DNA of 47,072 bases from JAAYHV01 sp035268985 (GCA_035268985.1 DATFJV010000091.1:1-47072), one strand, 5' to 3'; positions 32,918-41,338 are shown, counted from the stretch's first letter. Notes: a model not told the origin generated them from the letters alone. A program made the numbers and translations.

Positions 32918-34042
32918 ATGAAGAAGTTGGGAATATACATTCATATACCTTTTTGTATTAAAAAGTGCAATTATTGCGCTTTTTTGTCATTTCCAATTGA
33001 TGAAAATTTAAAACGAGAATATTTAAAAGCTTTAAAAAAAGAAATAATGCTCAATGAAAACAAAGAATATATCGTGGATACTGTTTTCTTAGGTGGAGGG
33101 ACTCCTTCGTTATTAGAACCAAAGGAAATTGATGATATAATTATGAATTTAAATAGTTACTTCAACATATCTAAGGATGCTGAAATAACAATGGAAGCGA
33201 ATCCAGGCACCCTTAAATTTGAAAATTTACTTGGATTTAAAGAGGCAGGTATAAATAGATTAAGTTTGGGTGTGCAAAGCCTAGATGAAGATGTTTTAAG
33301 TCACATGGGTAGAATACATAATGCAGAAGATGTTTATTGGGAATATGAACTCGCCAGAAAAGCAGGCTTTAATAATATTAATCTTGATTTAATGTTTTCT
33401 GTTCCAAATTATAATATATTTAAGATAAAGAGAACATTAACAAGAGCAATTAAGCTTAAACCGGAACATATTTCATATTATGGATTGCAGTTGGAAGAGG
33501 GAACGCCTTATTTTGAACAGTTTAAAAAGGGCATGTTTCATGAAACTGATGACTATATGGACAGAAGAATGTATCATGAAGGAAGCAGACTTCTTATAAA
33601 CAAAGGATATAATAGATATGAAATATCAAACTTTTCAAAACATGGTTATGAATGTAAGCATAATTTAAAATATTGGAATATGGATGAATATTTAGGTTTA
33701 GGGCTTGGTTCAAGTTCGTTTATTGGAGGATATAGACTAAAAAATGCCGAGGACATTAATAGCTATATTAACTTTGATAAAAAGCCAATAATCGAAAAGC
33801 ACCATAATAGTAAAAATGATAATGTTTCAGAAGCAATTTTTACGGGCCTTAGAAAAACAGAAGGAATAGAAATTTCTTCTGTTTTAGGTAGTGAAAGTGC
33901 ATTTTGGGAGTATTTCAATAACATTAAAGACGTTATATGGGAGTATGAAATGGATGGATGTTTAATAATTGATCAAGGACGGATTAGGTTCACTGAATAT
34001 GGCATAGATATTTCTAACAAGATCTTAGCTAATTTTGTATAA
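32918..34042 (+). CDS. hemW: Heme chaperone HemW (radical SAM, formerly HemN-like)
   Basis: 374 residues. IYIHIPFCIKKCNYCAFLSF gives the CxxxCxxC cluster motif with the HemW-type start at the very N-terminus; FLGGGTPSLL, EANPGTL, GINRLSLGVQSLDE and YEISNFSKHGYECKHNLKYWNMDEYLGLGLGSSSF are all family hallmarks. HemW proteins bind heme and lack coproporphyrinogen oxidase activity. In many Firmicutes hrcA follows directly, but here a terminator does. Confidence 0.94.
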   Translation: MKKLGIYIHIPFCIKKCNYCAFLSFPIDENLKREYLKALKKEIMLNENKEYIVDTVFLGGGTPSLLEPKEIDDIIMNLNSYFNISKDAEITMEANPGTLKFENLLGFKEAGINRLSLGVQSLDEDVLSHMGRIHNAEDVYWEYELARKAGFNNINLDLMFSVPNYNIFKIKRTLTRAIKLKPEHISYYGLQLEEGTPYFEQFKKGMFHETDDYMDRRMYHEGSRLLINKGYNRYEISNFSKHGYECKHNLKYWNMDEYLGLGLGSSSFIGGYRLKNAEDINSYINFDKKPIIEKHHNSKNDNVSEAIFTGLRKTEGIEISSVLGSESAFWEYFNNIKDVIWEYEMDGCLIIDQGRIRFTEYGIDISNKILANFV

Positions 34043-34070
34043 AAAAAGGGAGAAGTTTGACTTCTCCCTT
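34039..34070. terminator. Bidirectional terminator between hemW and rubrerythrin genes
   Basis: AAGGGAGAAG and CTTCTCCCTT form a 10-bp stem with a five-base loop. On the minus strand it is followed by seven T, a strong terminator for the perR-rubrerythrin operon. On the plus strand the tail is weaker (CAATATTATTT). Confidence 0.85.
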
Positions 34071-34075
34071 CAATA

Positions 34076-34756
34076 TTATTTACCAAAGTATCTTTTTAAA
34101 AGACCTGCAAATGCTTTGCCATGTCTAGCTTCATCTCTAGCCATTTCATGGACGGTGTCATGAATTGCATCAAGGTTGGCTTTTTTAGCCCTTGTTGCAA
34201 GATCAACTTTACCAGCAGTAGCTCCGTTTTCAGCAGCTACCCTTAACTCAAGGTTTTTCTCAGTATTATCAGTCAATACTTCTCCTAAAAGTTCCGCAAA
34301 TTTTGCTGCGTGTTCAGCTTCTTCCCAAGCTGCCTTTTCATAGTACATACCTATTTCGGGAAAGCCTTCTCTGTGAGCAACTCTACCCATAGCTAAATAC
34401 ATACCAACTTCTGTACATTCTGCTTCATAATTAGCTCTTAAGTCACAAATTATATCCTCACTTACGCCTTCAGTAACACCTATAATGTGTTCTGCTGCCC
34501 AAGCCATATTTCCGCTTTGTTTGTCAAACTTTTCAGGTCCCACGCCGCATACTGGACATTTTTCAGGAGGGTTATCGCCTTCGTGGACATAACCACAAAC
34601 GTTACATATCCATTTTGCGGAATCACTTTTTTCTTCTTTTTTTGATTCATCCATTTTTTCAAATTTGTCAGGTCCTACGCCGCATACTGGACATTTTTCC
34701 GGAGGAGCATCTCCCTCGTGAACATAACCACAAACCTTACATACCCATTTACTCAT
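34076..34756 (-). CDS. Reverse rubrerythrin with duplicated N-terminal rubredoxin domains
   Basis: 226 residues from ATG 34756 (AGGAG eight bases upstream). Two rubredoxin-like domains come first (each CxxCGYVHEGD...CPVCGVGP, residues about 3-40 and 48-85), followed by the ferritin-like di-iron domain with YEAECTEVGMY, WEEAEHAAKF and RDEARHGKAF giving the Glu/His ligands. In reverse rubrerythrins the rubredoxin part is N-terminal; they act as NADH-dependent peroxide reductases in clostridial oxidative-stress defence. The second rubredoxin copy is unusual. It is co-transcribed with perR, 25 bases downstream. Confidence 0.93.
   Translation of the reverse strand: MSKWVCKVCGYVHEGDAPPEKCPVCGVGPDKFEKMDESKKEEKSDSAKWICNVCGYVHEGDNPPEKCPVCGVGPEKFDKQSGNMAWAAEHIIGVTEGVSEDIICDLRANYEAECTEVGMYLAMGRVAHREGFPEIGMYYEKAAWEEAEHAAKFAELLGEVLTDNTEKNLELRVAAENGATAGKVDLATRAKKANLDAIHDTVHEMARDEARHGKAFAGLLKRYFGK
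34503..34750 (-). repeat. Tandem rubredoxin-domain duplication, 135-bp period
   Basis: The stretch ACGCCGCATACTGGACATTT occurs at 34542 and about 34677, and the surrounding codons match almost throughout. The offset of 135 bases corresponds to exactly 45 codons. High nucleotide identity suggests a recent duplication or gene conversion. Confidence 0.8.
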
Positions 34757-34781
34757 AATTGTTTCTCCTTTCAAGCTCTTA

Positions 34782-35168
34782 TCATTTTTTATTCTCTTTC
34801 AAGCAATTAGGGCATAGCCCATAATAACTTGCAATACATCCGTTTATTTTTCCTTGAAAACTTTCCTTCCCCAAGGACAATAATTTATCTTTATCGATAT
34901 CAATGTCTAAAACAGATGAACAATTAGTGCAGAAAAAATGTGGGTGCTGATTGGGATTAGGGTCATACCTATCAGGACCATAAGGTGTTTTTACTATTAA
35001 TATTTGATTCATAGTTGCTAATTGATTTAAATTCCTGTAGACAGTTCCTAAGCTGATATTAGGTATTATTTCCTTAACTTCACGATAAATAGTTTCAGCT
35101 GTTGGGTGATCTTTTCTGTCTAATAAGCATGAAATAATAGCATCCCTTTGGTTACTATGTTTAATCAT
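34782..35168 (-). CDS. perR: Fur-family peroxide-responsive repressor PerR
   Basis: 128 residues from ATG 35168, six bases after GGAG (upstream in-frame ATGs at 35180 and 35174 overlap that site). The winged helix has HPTAETIYREV and ISLGTVYRNLNQL. The metal site residues match PerR: the HPTA His, Asp in YDPNPN, HPHFFC His pair, and Asp in LDIDID. Two CxxC pairs (CTNC, CPNC) bind structural zinc. It would derepress the rubrerythrin gene on peroxide exposure. Confidence 0.88.
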   Translation of the reverse strand: MIKHSNQRDAIISCLLDRKDHPTAETIYREVKEIIPNISLGTVYRNLNQLATMNQILIVKTPYGPDRYDPNPNQHPHFFCTNCSSVLDIDIDKDKLLSLGKESFQGKINGCIASYYGLCPNCLKENKK

Positions 35169-35181
35169 ATTCATCTCCATA

Positions 35182-35209
35182 TAATAACGATAACGATTAC
35201 TATTATTAT
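35182..35209. promoter_or_regulatory. PerR/Fur-box-like imperfect inverted repeat upstream of perR
   Basis: TAATAACGATA faces ATTACTATTATTA in an imperfect inverted repeat with an AT-rich character like Per/Fur boxes. It lies directly upstream of perR and downstream of its minus-strand -35 box TTGACA (35235-35230), where a repressor would block the promoter. Autoregulation is inferred. Confidence 0.5.
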
Positions 35210-35292
35210 ATTAACATAAAATTTTAAATTGTCAATACCAATTTTGTTTTTTTGTGTTAAAATATATTTAAGAATAATTAAGGAGAATCGTC

Positions 35293-36777
35293 ATGGGAAA
35301 ATATATTCTGTCTTTAGACCAAGGTACAACATCTTCTAGATGCATAATCTATGATCATAGTAGCAATATTGTAAGTGTTGCACAAAGGGAGTTCAAACAA
35401 TTCTTTCCAAAGGAAGGCTGGGTGGAGCATGATGCAATGGAAATATGGTCAACACAAATGTCTGTTGCCCAAGAGGCCATGCTGCAAGCGGGTTTAACTT
35501 ATGAAAGTATTGCTGCAATTGGAATCACGAATCAAAGGGAAACCACAGTTGTTTGGGATAAGAAGACGGGAACCCCTATATATAATGCTATAGTATGGCA
35601 GTGTAGAAGAACTGCTAAGTACTGTGAGGATTTAAAGAAAAAAGGTTATGGGAATATGATAAGTCATAAAACAGGCCTTTTAATAGATAGCTATTTTAGT
35701 GGCTCCAAATTAAGATGGATACTGGAAAACGTAAAAGATGCAAGGGAGCTTGCAGAAAAAGGAGAACTATTATTTGGGACAATTGAAACATGGTTGATTT
35801 GGAAAATGACAGGTGGGGAAATCCATGTAACGGATTATTCCAATGCGTCTAGGACAATGATGTTTAATATAAGGGAGCTCAAATGGGATGATGAAATACT
35901 TGAGTTATTAAATATACCAAAATCTATGCTGCCTGAGCCGGTTGAGTGTTCAAAGGTTTATGGAGAAACAATGCCAACATTATTTGGTGGATGTATCCCA
36001 ATTGCAGGATCCGCTGGAGATCAGCAGGCTGCATTGTTTGGGGAAACATGTTTTGATAAGGGCAGTGTTAAAAGTACTTATGGAACAGGTAATTTCCTTT
36101 TATTAAACACTGGAAAAGATTTAATCTATTCGGATAATGGATTATTAACTACTATAGCATGGGGCCTTGATGGTAAGGTTTCCTACGCACTTGAAGGTTC
36201 TGTCTTTATATGTGGAGCAGCTATAAAGTGGCTTAGAGATGAACTTGAATTAATCAAAACGGCTGCCGAATCTGAAGATTTAGCATTTAAGGTAAAGGAT
36301 ACTGCAGGGATATATTTTGTACCGGCATTTGTTGGGCTTGGGGCCCCTTATTGGGCACCATACGCCAGGGGGTCAATTTTTGGCATAACTAGAGGTGCTA
36401 GTAAAAATCATATAGTAAGGGCAACCTTAGAATCAATAGCGTATCAAAGTGATGATTTAATCAAAGCTATGGAAGCTGATTTAGGAAGAACTCTGAATGA
36501 ATTAAGGGTAGATGGTGGAGCTTGTAAAAATAATTTCTTGATGCAGTTTCAAGCAGACATATCTGACATGACTGTGGTTAGGCCTAGGAATATAGAATCT
36601 ACGTCTTTAGGAGCTGCATACTTGGCTGGACTCGCTGTAGGATATTTTAATGATTTGGAGGAAATCAGATTAAGCTCAGAAACTGATAAAGTGTTTGTCT
36701 CGAAGATGGATATAGAACAAAGAAATCAGTTAATTAAGGGTTGGAAAAAAGCCGTTAATGCCACAGTTAGTTATTAA
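35293..36777 (+). CDS. glpK: Glycerol kinase
   Basis: 494 residues. FGGY-kinase hallmarks: LSLDQGTTSSRCIIYD (phosphate loop), GITNQRETTVVWDKKTGTPIYNAIVWQCRRTA, TYGTGNFLLLNTG and DGGACKNNFLMQFQADI. It phosphorylates glycerol to glycerol-3-phosphate. No glpF or glpD lies next to it; the two unknown membrane proteins downstream may be co-transcribed. AAGGAGAA precedes the ATG. Confidence 0.96.
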   Translation: MGKYILSLDQGTTSSRCIIYDHSSNIVSVAQREFKQFFPKEGWVEHDAMEIWSTQMSVAQEAMLQAGLTYESIAAIGITNQRETTVVWDKKTGTPIYNAIVWQCRRTAKYCEDLKKKGYGNMISHKTGLLIDSYFSGSKLRWILENVKDARELAEKGELLFGTIETWLIWKMTGGEIHVTDYSNASRTMMFNIRELKWDDEILELLNIPKSMLPEPVECSKVYGETMPTLFGGCIPIAGSAGDQQAALFGETCFDKGSVKSTYGTGNFLLLNTGKDLIYSDNGLLTTIAWGLDGKVSYALEGSVFICGAAIKWLRDELELIKTAAESEDLAFKVKDTAGIYFVPAFVGLGAPYWAPYARGSIFGITRGASKNHIVRATLESIAYQSDDLIKAMEADLGRTLNELRVDGGACKNNFLMQFQADISDMTVVRPRNIESTSLGAAYLAGLAVGYFNDLEEIRLSSETDKVFVSKMDIEQRNQLIKGWKKAVNATVSY

Positions 36778-36788
36778 TGGAGGTAAAA

Positions 36789-37487
36789 GTGAAACTAAAA
36801 CTAGAAAATGTAAATTATGCAAAAAGCATAATAATTTCTGTATTTGCAGATGGCAAATACATTGAAAGAAAAAGATTAGATGGTGAAGCAAATCTTAATA
36901 AAGAAAAAAACCCACCGTTGATTTTTGATTTGCCCAAGTGCAATGAGGTTAAGGTTTTATTTTCTAAAAACAAGGAAAGTATGATAAATGAACCTAGGTT
37001 TTTTGATTATTTCATAGCAACGATATTCACAATATTTACCATTTTCATTCCTAAACTTTTTCCAGAACAATATTTCCTAAATAGAATTGTAGGAGATAAC
37101 ACGGAGATTCTATTAAAAGGTGAGTTTGATGAAGATAAGGAATTAGATGTTAAACTTAGAGATTTTACATATAAAGAACCATATTTAATTCTCGTGTGCC
37201 AAGACGAAAATATTGAGATAGTTTATGACTATAATAAACACATTGAACCCCTTGAAGAAGAATGGAATAAATATACAAAGATGTTACTTAGGTATTTTTT
37301 AATAACTTTAATCATAAGTGCAATATTAATAATTGATACATTTATGTCTATTAGGGCAGGATATATTGGGGCCTTTGGAGTTATAATGGTTCCTATGGCT
37401 ATTATCAATTTCCTAAAGCTATATACGATTGGGGAAAACCAAAAAAGGCACTTTTACAACTTGTTTAATAAAAAGGAGGCTAAATAA
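36789..37487 (+). CDS. Hypothetical membrane protein after glpK (first of pair)
   Basis: 232 residues from GTG 36789 (GGAGG at 36779-36783); an ATG at 36777 overlaps the glpK stop and lacks a ribosome binding site. The N-terminal 65 residues look beta-rich and soluble. A hydrophobic segment (FIATIFTIFTIFIPKLF) follows, then a second soluble stretch, then two C-terminal membrane helices (YFLITLIISAILIIDTF and GAFGVIMVPMAIINFL). I do not recognise the family. The layout closely parallels the next gene, so they may be distant paralogues or partners. Confidence 0.65.
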   Translation: MKLKLENVNYAKSIIISVFADGKYIERKRLDGEANLNKEKNPPLIFDLPKCNEVKVLFSKNKESMINEPRFFDYFIATIFTIFTIFIPKLFPEQYFLNRIVGDNTEILLKGEFDEDKELDVKLRDFTYKEPYLILVCQDENIEIVYDYNKHIEPLEEEWNKYTKMLLRYFLITLIISAILIIDTFMSIRAGYIGAFGVIMVPMAIINFLKLYTIGENQKRHFYNLFNKKEAK

Positions 37488-38126
37488 ATGAAAGTTAAAA
37501 TAGATGGAATGGATTTAGATAGCCTAAAATTCTACAGGGTTTATGTTGATGAATCATTAATCTTAAACGGTAAACTTATTAATAAAGGAATGATTGAAGA
37601 ATCCCTTGAACTTGAAGATGGAGAACATGAAATTGTATTTCAAATTACAAAGGCAACGGATAAGAAAGAGAATGATTCCATGCTTAATATACTAGCAAGC
37701 TTTATAGGTTTTCTTTCAAATGATGTAAGACTTAATTATTTTACTATTTATCACGGAGTACACGAGTATGTAAAAATTAAGGGGGAAAATTTAAATGACA
37801 GGGAAATTGAGCTTAAGGTAGATATACCTAGCGAAGATTGTCCATACTATAGATTTATTGATATAGAAGGGGCTGAGGATTTAAATGTTACTAGGGAAAG
37901 TGATTTAAATCCTGGATATCAAAAGAGGACATATGATAGATATAAAAACCTAACACTATCGGTGGCTTTAATTTTAGTGGCTTTGGGAGTAGTTCTAATA
38001 TTGTCTAGTAATACAGGACTTCATATGTATAGAACATTTGCTATAGGAAGTATATTAATGGTATGTGGAATATTTGGATACTTAAAGAGAAGCCGTATAG
38101 CCAAAAAGCAATACGAAAATAATTGA
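37488..38126 (+). CDS. Hypothetical membrane protein after glpK (second of pair)
   Basis: 212 residues, starting on the base after the preceding stop codon, with AAAGGAGG upstream. Order: a beta-rich soluble part (GKLINKGMIEESLELEDGEHEIVFQI), a moderately hydrophobic segment (MLNILASFIGFLSN), a second soluble stretch (DREIELKVDIPSEDCPYYRF), and two C-terminal membrane helices (LTLSVALILVALGVVLIL, FAIGSILMVCGIFGYL). Unknown family. Both proteins of the pair share this order of parts. Confidence 0.65.
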   Translation: MKVKIDGMDLDSLKFYRVYVDESLILNGKLINKGMIEESLELEDGEHEIVFQITKATDKKENDSMLNILASFIGFLSNDVRLNYFTIYHGVHEYVKIKGENLNDREIELKVDIPSEDCPYYRFIDIEGAEDLNVTRESDLNPGYQKRTYDRYKNLTLSVALILVALGVVLILSSNTGLHMYRTFAIGSILMVCGIFGYLKRSRIAKKQYENN

Positions 38127-38151
38127 CAAATGGACAAAGAAACAATACAAT
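38123..38151 (+). promoter_or_regulatory. Sigma-A promoter of the methyltransferase gene
   Basis: TTGACA (38123-38128), a 17-bp spacer and TACAAT (38146-38151), nearly consensus. It overlaps the stop codon of the preceding gene, so the methyltransferase has its own transcription. Confidence 0.75.
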
Positions 38152-38152
38152 G

Positions 38153-38168
38153 GTTAGCATAAGCTAAC
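38153..38168. promoter_or_regulatory. Operator-like repeat GTTAGC-ATAA-GCTAAC over the start of transcription
   Basis: A perfect 6-bp inverted repeat with a 4-base centre begins two bases after the -10 box, covering the predicted start of transcription. The half site TTAG/CTAA recalls metal-dependent DtxR-type operators, but the match is partial. No regulator gene is next to it. Confidence 0.5.
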
Positions 38169-38182
38169 TGGAGGTGTTGTTT

Positions 38183-38785
38183 ATGAGTTCGGAAAAAAGC
38201 TTTTGGGATAAATATGCTAAGGTTTATGACCTTTTTATATCAAAGGATAAGAAGGCATATGAAAACATATATTTATCGATAAGAGAAAATTTAAATAAGG
38301 ATATGAAGGTCCTTGAAGTCTGTACAGGAACGGGAATAATTGCTAGAAACATTTGTAATGACACAAAAGGCCTAATCGCAGTTGATTATTCAAATGAAAT
38401 GATAAATTTGGCAAAAAAGAAAAGTTATGGTAAAGATATTAATTATATGATAAAAAATGCATATAATATGGATTTTGAGGATGATTCTTTTGATACAGTA
38501 ATTATAATGAACAGCTTGCATATATTAAAAAGTCCTCATCTTGTTTTAAATGAAATAAAAAGGGTGCTAAAGGAAGATGGTCTTCTAATAGCGCCTAACT
38601 TTACTCACAAGTATAGCTTAAATAAGATGCTTCTACTTAGTAAGCTTACGGGTTTTAAAGTATATAAAGTATGGGGCATGCTTGAGTATGTCGACTTCAT
38701 TGAAAAAAGCGGATTCAAAGTTATAAAGAGTAAGATGTTTAAATCCTCCTACCCCATAACCTATGTGGAAGCTAAATCAAATTAA
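38183..38785 (+). CDS. Class I SAM-dependent methyltransferase
   Basis: 200 residues from ATG 38183 (GGAGGTG upstream; an in-frame GTG at 38174 is part of that site). Motif I VLEVCTGTGIIARNI is followed by the acidic residue in AVDYSNEMI, and by DFEDDSFDTVIIMNSLHILKSP. The fold matches UbiE/Methyltransf_11 type enzymes acting on small molecules. Substrate unknown. A strong own promoter plus an operator-like repeat suggests that it is induced by a specific signal. Confidence 0.85.
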   Translation: MSSEKSFWDKYAKVYDLFISKDKKAYENIYLSIRENLNKDMKVLEVCTGTGIIARNICNDTKGLIAVDYSNEMINLAKKKSYGKDINYMIKNAYNMDFEDDSFDTVIIMNSLHILKSPHLVLNEIKRVLKEDGLLIAPNFTHKYSLNKMLLLSKLTGFKVYKVWGMLEYVDFIEKSGFKVIKSKMFKSSYPITYVEAKSN

Positions 38786-38948
38786 TTAAACGCCAATTAA
38801 CATTATATTTATGTTAGAGAAGAATGACTAGAATTAAACTAAATGAATTGATTTATATAGAACTTTTGATTGATATTTATAACATCAAAGGTTTAATTAT
38901 TTTATTGATTTGAGCGACTTTTCTTATATCTAAATCTCATATGATTGA

Positions 38949-40916
38949 TTATTTAATATGATATCCTTTGTTATTATCGTATATCTTTTTGACCAACTTA
39001 TCATATTCTTCATCTGATAAACCATCAAATTTAATGCCCATATCCTTAATGTCTTTTTCTGAAATACTTCTTTTTATTGTTCCTTTTAAATTACCTATGC
39101 CCTCAATATTAACATAAATTTCGCCATTCTCTTGAGCTGGTAAATCATCTATTGCAACTTCCTTATTGTTCATCGTACACTGAATTCTTGCACCGGATTC
39201 CGAAAGATCTTTGATTTCACAAACTTGTTCTTTATAGCCTACTTTGCACACACTTTTACCTTCTACGGTTTCGCAGTTTTTAACTTTATTTTTTACCATA
39301 AGACTTTCTTCTGTGTTAATTCTCTCATCAGCCCTTACTCTAGGTCTTTCAAAGCATATTAGAATGCTAACTATTATAGCAGACACATTATATACAGACC
39401 AAAACATATTTATTGCAATTAAATTTACAAACATATAACTGTTATTATTAAATTGTGTAAAGGTTATTATCCAACCAGCAATTGTTAGTACTAATAAAAC
39501 AATATGCGGTAGAGCAAGTTTCCATTTAAATTCAGTTTTGTTCGTTACATTGCCTTTAGGAGTTACCTTAAATGGTATCGGCCTAGCAAATATCCATTCA
39601 TACAAAGATGCTAACGCAAGATATGGTGCCATAGCAACTTCATAGATATGACTCCAAGCAATCGTTCTTCTTGTAAATGATAATGATCTGAAAGTCAATA
39701 TAGAAGCTAAAAAACTAGGTAGCCAAAACAGTATTAAATCTACAATTGTTGCTTCTAAAATTACTGTTCCAAAAATAAGAAAGATGATTGGACATAAAAT
39801 ATATATTATTTTTTGAACCCCTGAAAACCAGTAAATCACTCCATCTAAATATATAAGTCTTTGCATAAAACTTAACCCTTTTATTTTAAGCGGATTCCAC
39901 TTTTTATTAACCTGTATATTACCTCGGCACCATCGTTCTCTTTGCTTTATTAGATCAGAATAACTTTCAACAGATAAACCCGTTGCAAGCAGATTCTTTA
40001 CAAATATCCCTTTGTAACCATTGGCTTCTAACAGCATCCCTGTAGCCATATCTTCTGTTATTGAACCAGTTGGAATTCCTCCTATTTCATTTAACGCACT
40101 TCTTCTAAAAACTGCATTTGTACCCACATGCAGAACCGCGTTATAATTGGCTCTTCCTCCTTGTATATCTTGCATAAAGAAATCTTGTTCATTTGGGATT
40201 TGATTATCAAATTTTAAATTATGTTGAAAAGGATCTGGATTATAAAAAACCTGGGGTGTTTGTACAAACCCAACAGACTCGTCCACAAAATGCCCCAATG
40301 TCATTTGTAAAAAATTTGATTTTGGAACCATATCTGCATCAAGTAGCATAACAAATTGTCCATTTGTCTTTGATAAAGCATTATTTATATTACCAGCCTT
40401 AGCGTGTTCGTTATTATATCTTTTTATATAATGTACTCCAAGTTCCTTACAAAGTTGTTCAGCTTCGATTCTTCTGCCATCATCGCATAAATAAACATTT
40501 AATAGATTGGGAGGATAGTCTAAATTTTTACAGGCAACTATAGTTTTTTTAAGAATTTTCATAGATTCATTATAAGTTGCAATAAAAACATCTACTGTAG
40601 GAAGTTCTTGGAATTCTTCAATCGGTACAATTATATTATTGAAAGGTTTAAAAAATAAAATTCTAAATATAAGAGCCTGGAGAAACCCTATTAATTCGGC
40701 AGAAAACAGCATTAATCCAATTATTAAACCTACAATTCCAAAAGACCAAGGAATTGTAAATGCAAATCTCCAAAACAAATAAAACAAATTATAAACTATT
40801 GTAGTTATCAAAAACAATTTCTTAAATAAATAAAATTTTTTGCTTGCAAAAAAGCTAACATATAACCAAATAATTGCGATTACACATATTCCTAATTTAT
40901 AAGTATCTATATCCAT
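38949..40916 (-). CDS. Cellulose-synthase-like family 2 glycosyltransferase with C-terminal PilZ domain
   Basis: 655 residues from ATG 40916 (AGAGG upstream; an in-frame ATG at 40949 overlaps the -10 box TATAAT). Order: three to four N-terminal membrane helices, a GT2 domain with VDVFIATYNE, LLDADMVP (DxD), GSITEDMATGML (catalytic TED) and QRERWCRG (QxxRW), then further membrane helices. A C-terminal PilZ domain carries RADER (RxxxR) and DLSESG (D/NxSxxG), the cyclic-di-GMP signature. It probably makes and exports a beta-glucan or related polysaccharide when c-di-GMP is high. No BcsB, BcsZ or other partner gene is adjacent. Confidence 0.92.
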   Translation of the reverse strand: MDIDTYKLGICVIAIIWLYVSFFASKKFYLFKKLFLITTIVYNLFYLFWRFAFTIPWSFGIVGLIIGLMLFSAELIGFLQALIFRILFFKPFNNIIVPIEEFQELPTVDVFIATYNESMKILKKTIVACKNLDYPPNLLNVYLCDDGRRIEAEQLCKELGVHYIKRYNNEHAKAGNINNALSKTNGQFVMLLDADMVPKSNFLQMTLGHFVDESVGFVQTPQVFYNPDPFQHNLKFDNQIPNEQDFFMQDIQGGRANYNAVLHVGTNAVFRRSALNEIGGIPTGSITEDMATGMLLEANGYKGIFVKNLLATGLSVESYSDLIKQRERWCRGNIQVNKKWNPLKIKGLSFMQRLIYLDGVIYWFSGVQKIIYILCPIIFLIFGTVILEATIVDLILFWLPSFLASILTFRSLSFTRRTIAWSHIYEVAMAPYLALASLYEWIFARPIPFKVTPKGNVTNKTEFKWKLALPHIVLLVLTIAGWIITFTQFNNNSYMFVNLIAINMFWSVYNVSAIIVSILICFERPRVRADERINTEESLMVKNKVKNCETVEGKSVCKVGYKEQVCEIKDLSESGARIQCTMNNKEVAIDDLPAQENGEIYVNIEGIGNLKGTIKRSISEKDIKDMGIKFDGLSDEEYDKLVKKIYDNNKGYHIK

Positions 40917-41000
40917 ACACACCTCTTTTGTTGCTTCTGCTTTCATCATTATAGCACAAATTTTAATAGCTTGATAGTATCACGAAAACAACATTTTCTA

Positions 41001-41222
41001 TTAATTACCACGCTTTTTCTTCGGAACGAATTCATGCATAAAGCAAAGTTCAAGGTTTAAATCATTTAAAAAATAAGTCCATTTTGGGGAAGCTCTTATA
41101 CCATACAATTTTAATTTTTTCTTATTATTTTGATCTAATAATCATAGCAAATCTCTTAGCTTATTTGTTTATAGAAGAATAGATTCTAATTCGGTTATTA
41201 AATGTATAAATCGGTTTGCATA
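41001..41222 (-). pseudogene. Decayed gene fragment with two in-frame stops
   Basis: Within the 593 bases between the glycosyltransferase and DUF3267 genes, the minus strand carries one frame of about 73 codons that reads like real protein (YANRFIHLITELESILL, then TNKLRDLL, then LYGIRASPKWTYFLNDLNLE and HEFVPKKKRGN before a TAA at 41001-41003). It is interrupted by a TAA at 41169-41171 and a TGA at 41142-41144, and has no start signal. I do not recognise the family; a mobile-element or other lost gene's C-terminus is possible. Confidence 0.4.
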
Positions 41223-41233
41223 CTTTTAATTTA

Positions 41234-41282
41234 ACCCCTCTAACTGTAGATATGTCTACAGTTAGTGACCTAAAATAGGGGT
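41234..41282. repeat. Nested inverted repeat of unknown role
   Basis: An inner perfect repeat, CTAACTGTAGA and TCTACAGTTAG with a TATG loop (41240-41265), lies between outer arms ACCCCT (41234-41239) and AGGGGT (41277-41282). Together they could fold into a two-part hairpin RNA or serve as a regulator binding site. I match it to no known RNA family. Confidence 0.6.
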
Positions 41283-41305
41283 AATTTTGGAAATTCAAAA
41301 AATAT

Positions 41306-41338
41306 AAAACCCTGTAACCGTTGGAATTACAGGGTTTT
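41306..41338. terminator. Terminator downstream of tRNA-Glu
   Basis: AAAACCCTGTAA and TTACAGGGTTTT form a perfect 12-bp stem with a 9-base loop. On the minus strand, downstream of the tRNA, the tail reads TTTTATATTTTTTG; the symmetry allows action on both strands. Confidence 0.85.

Noticed and set aside
34480..34662. 60-codon minus-strand frame inside the rubrerythrin gene
   Set aside because: Alternate frame of the rubredoxin repeats; the real frame has all metal ligands.
40917..41305. Cyclic-di-GMP riboswitch upstream of the PilZ glycosyltransferase
   Set aside because: I looked on the minus strand for the conserved GEMM features and did not find them; the region reads better as a decayed gene.
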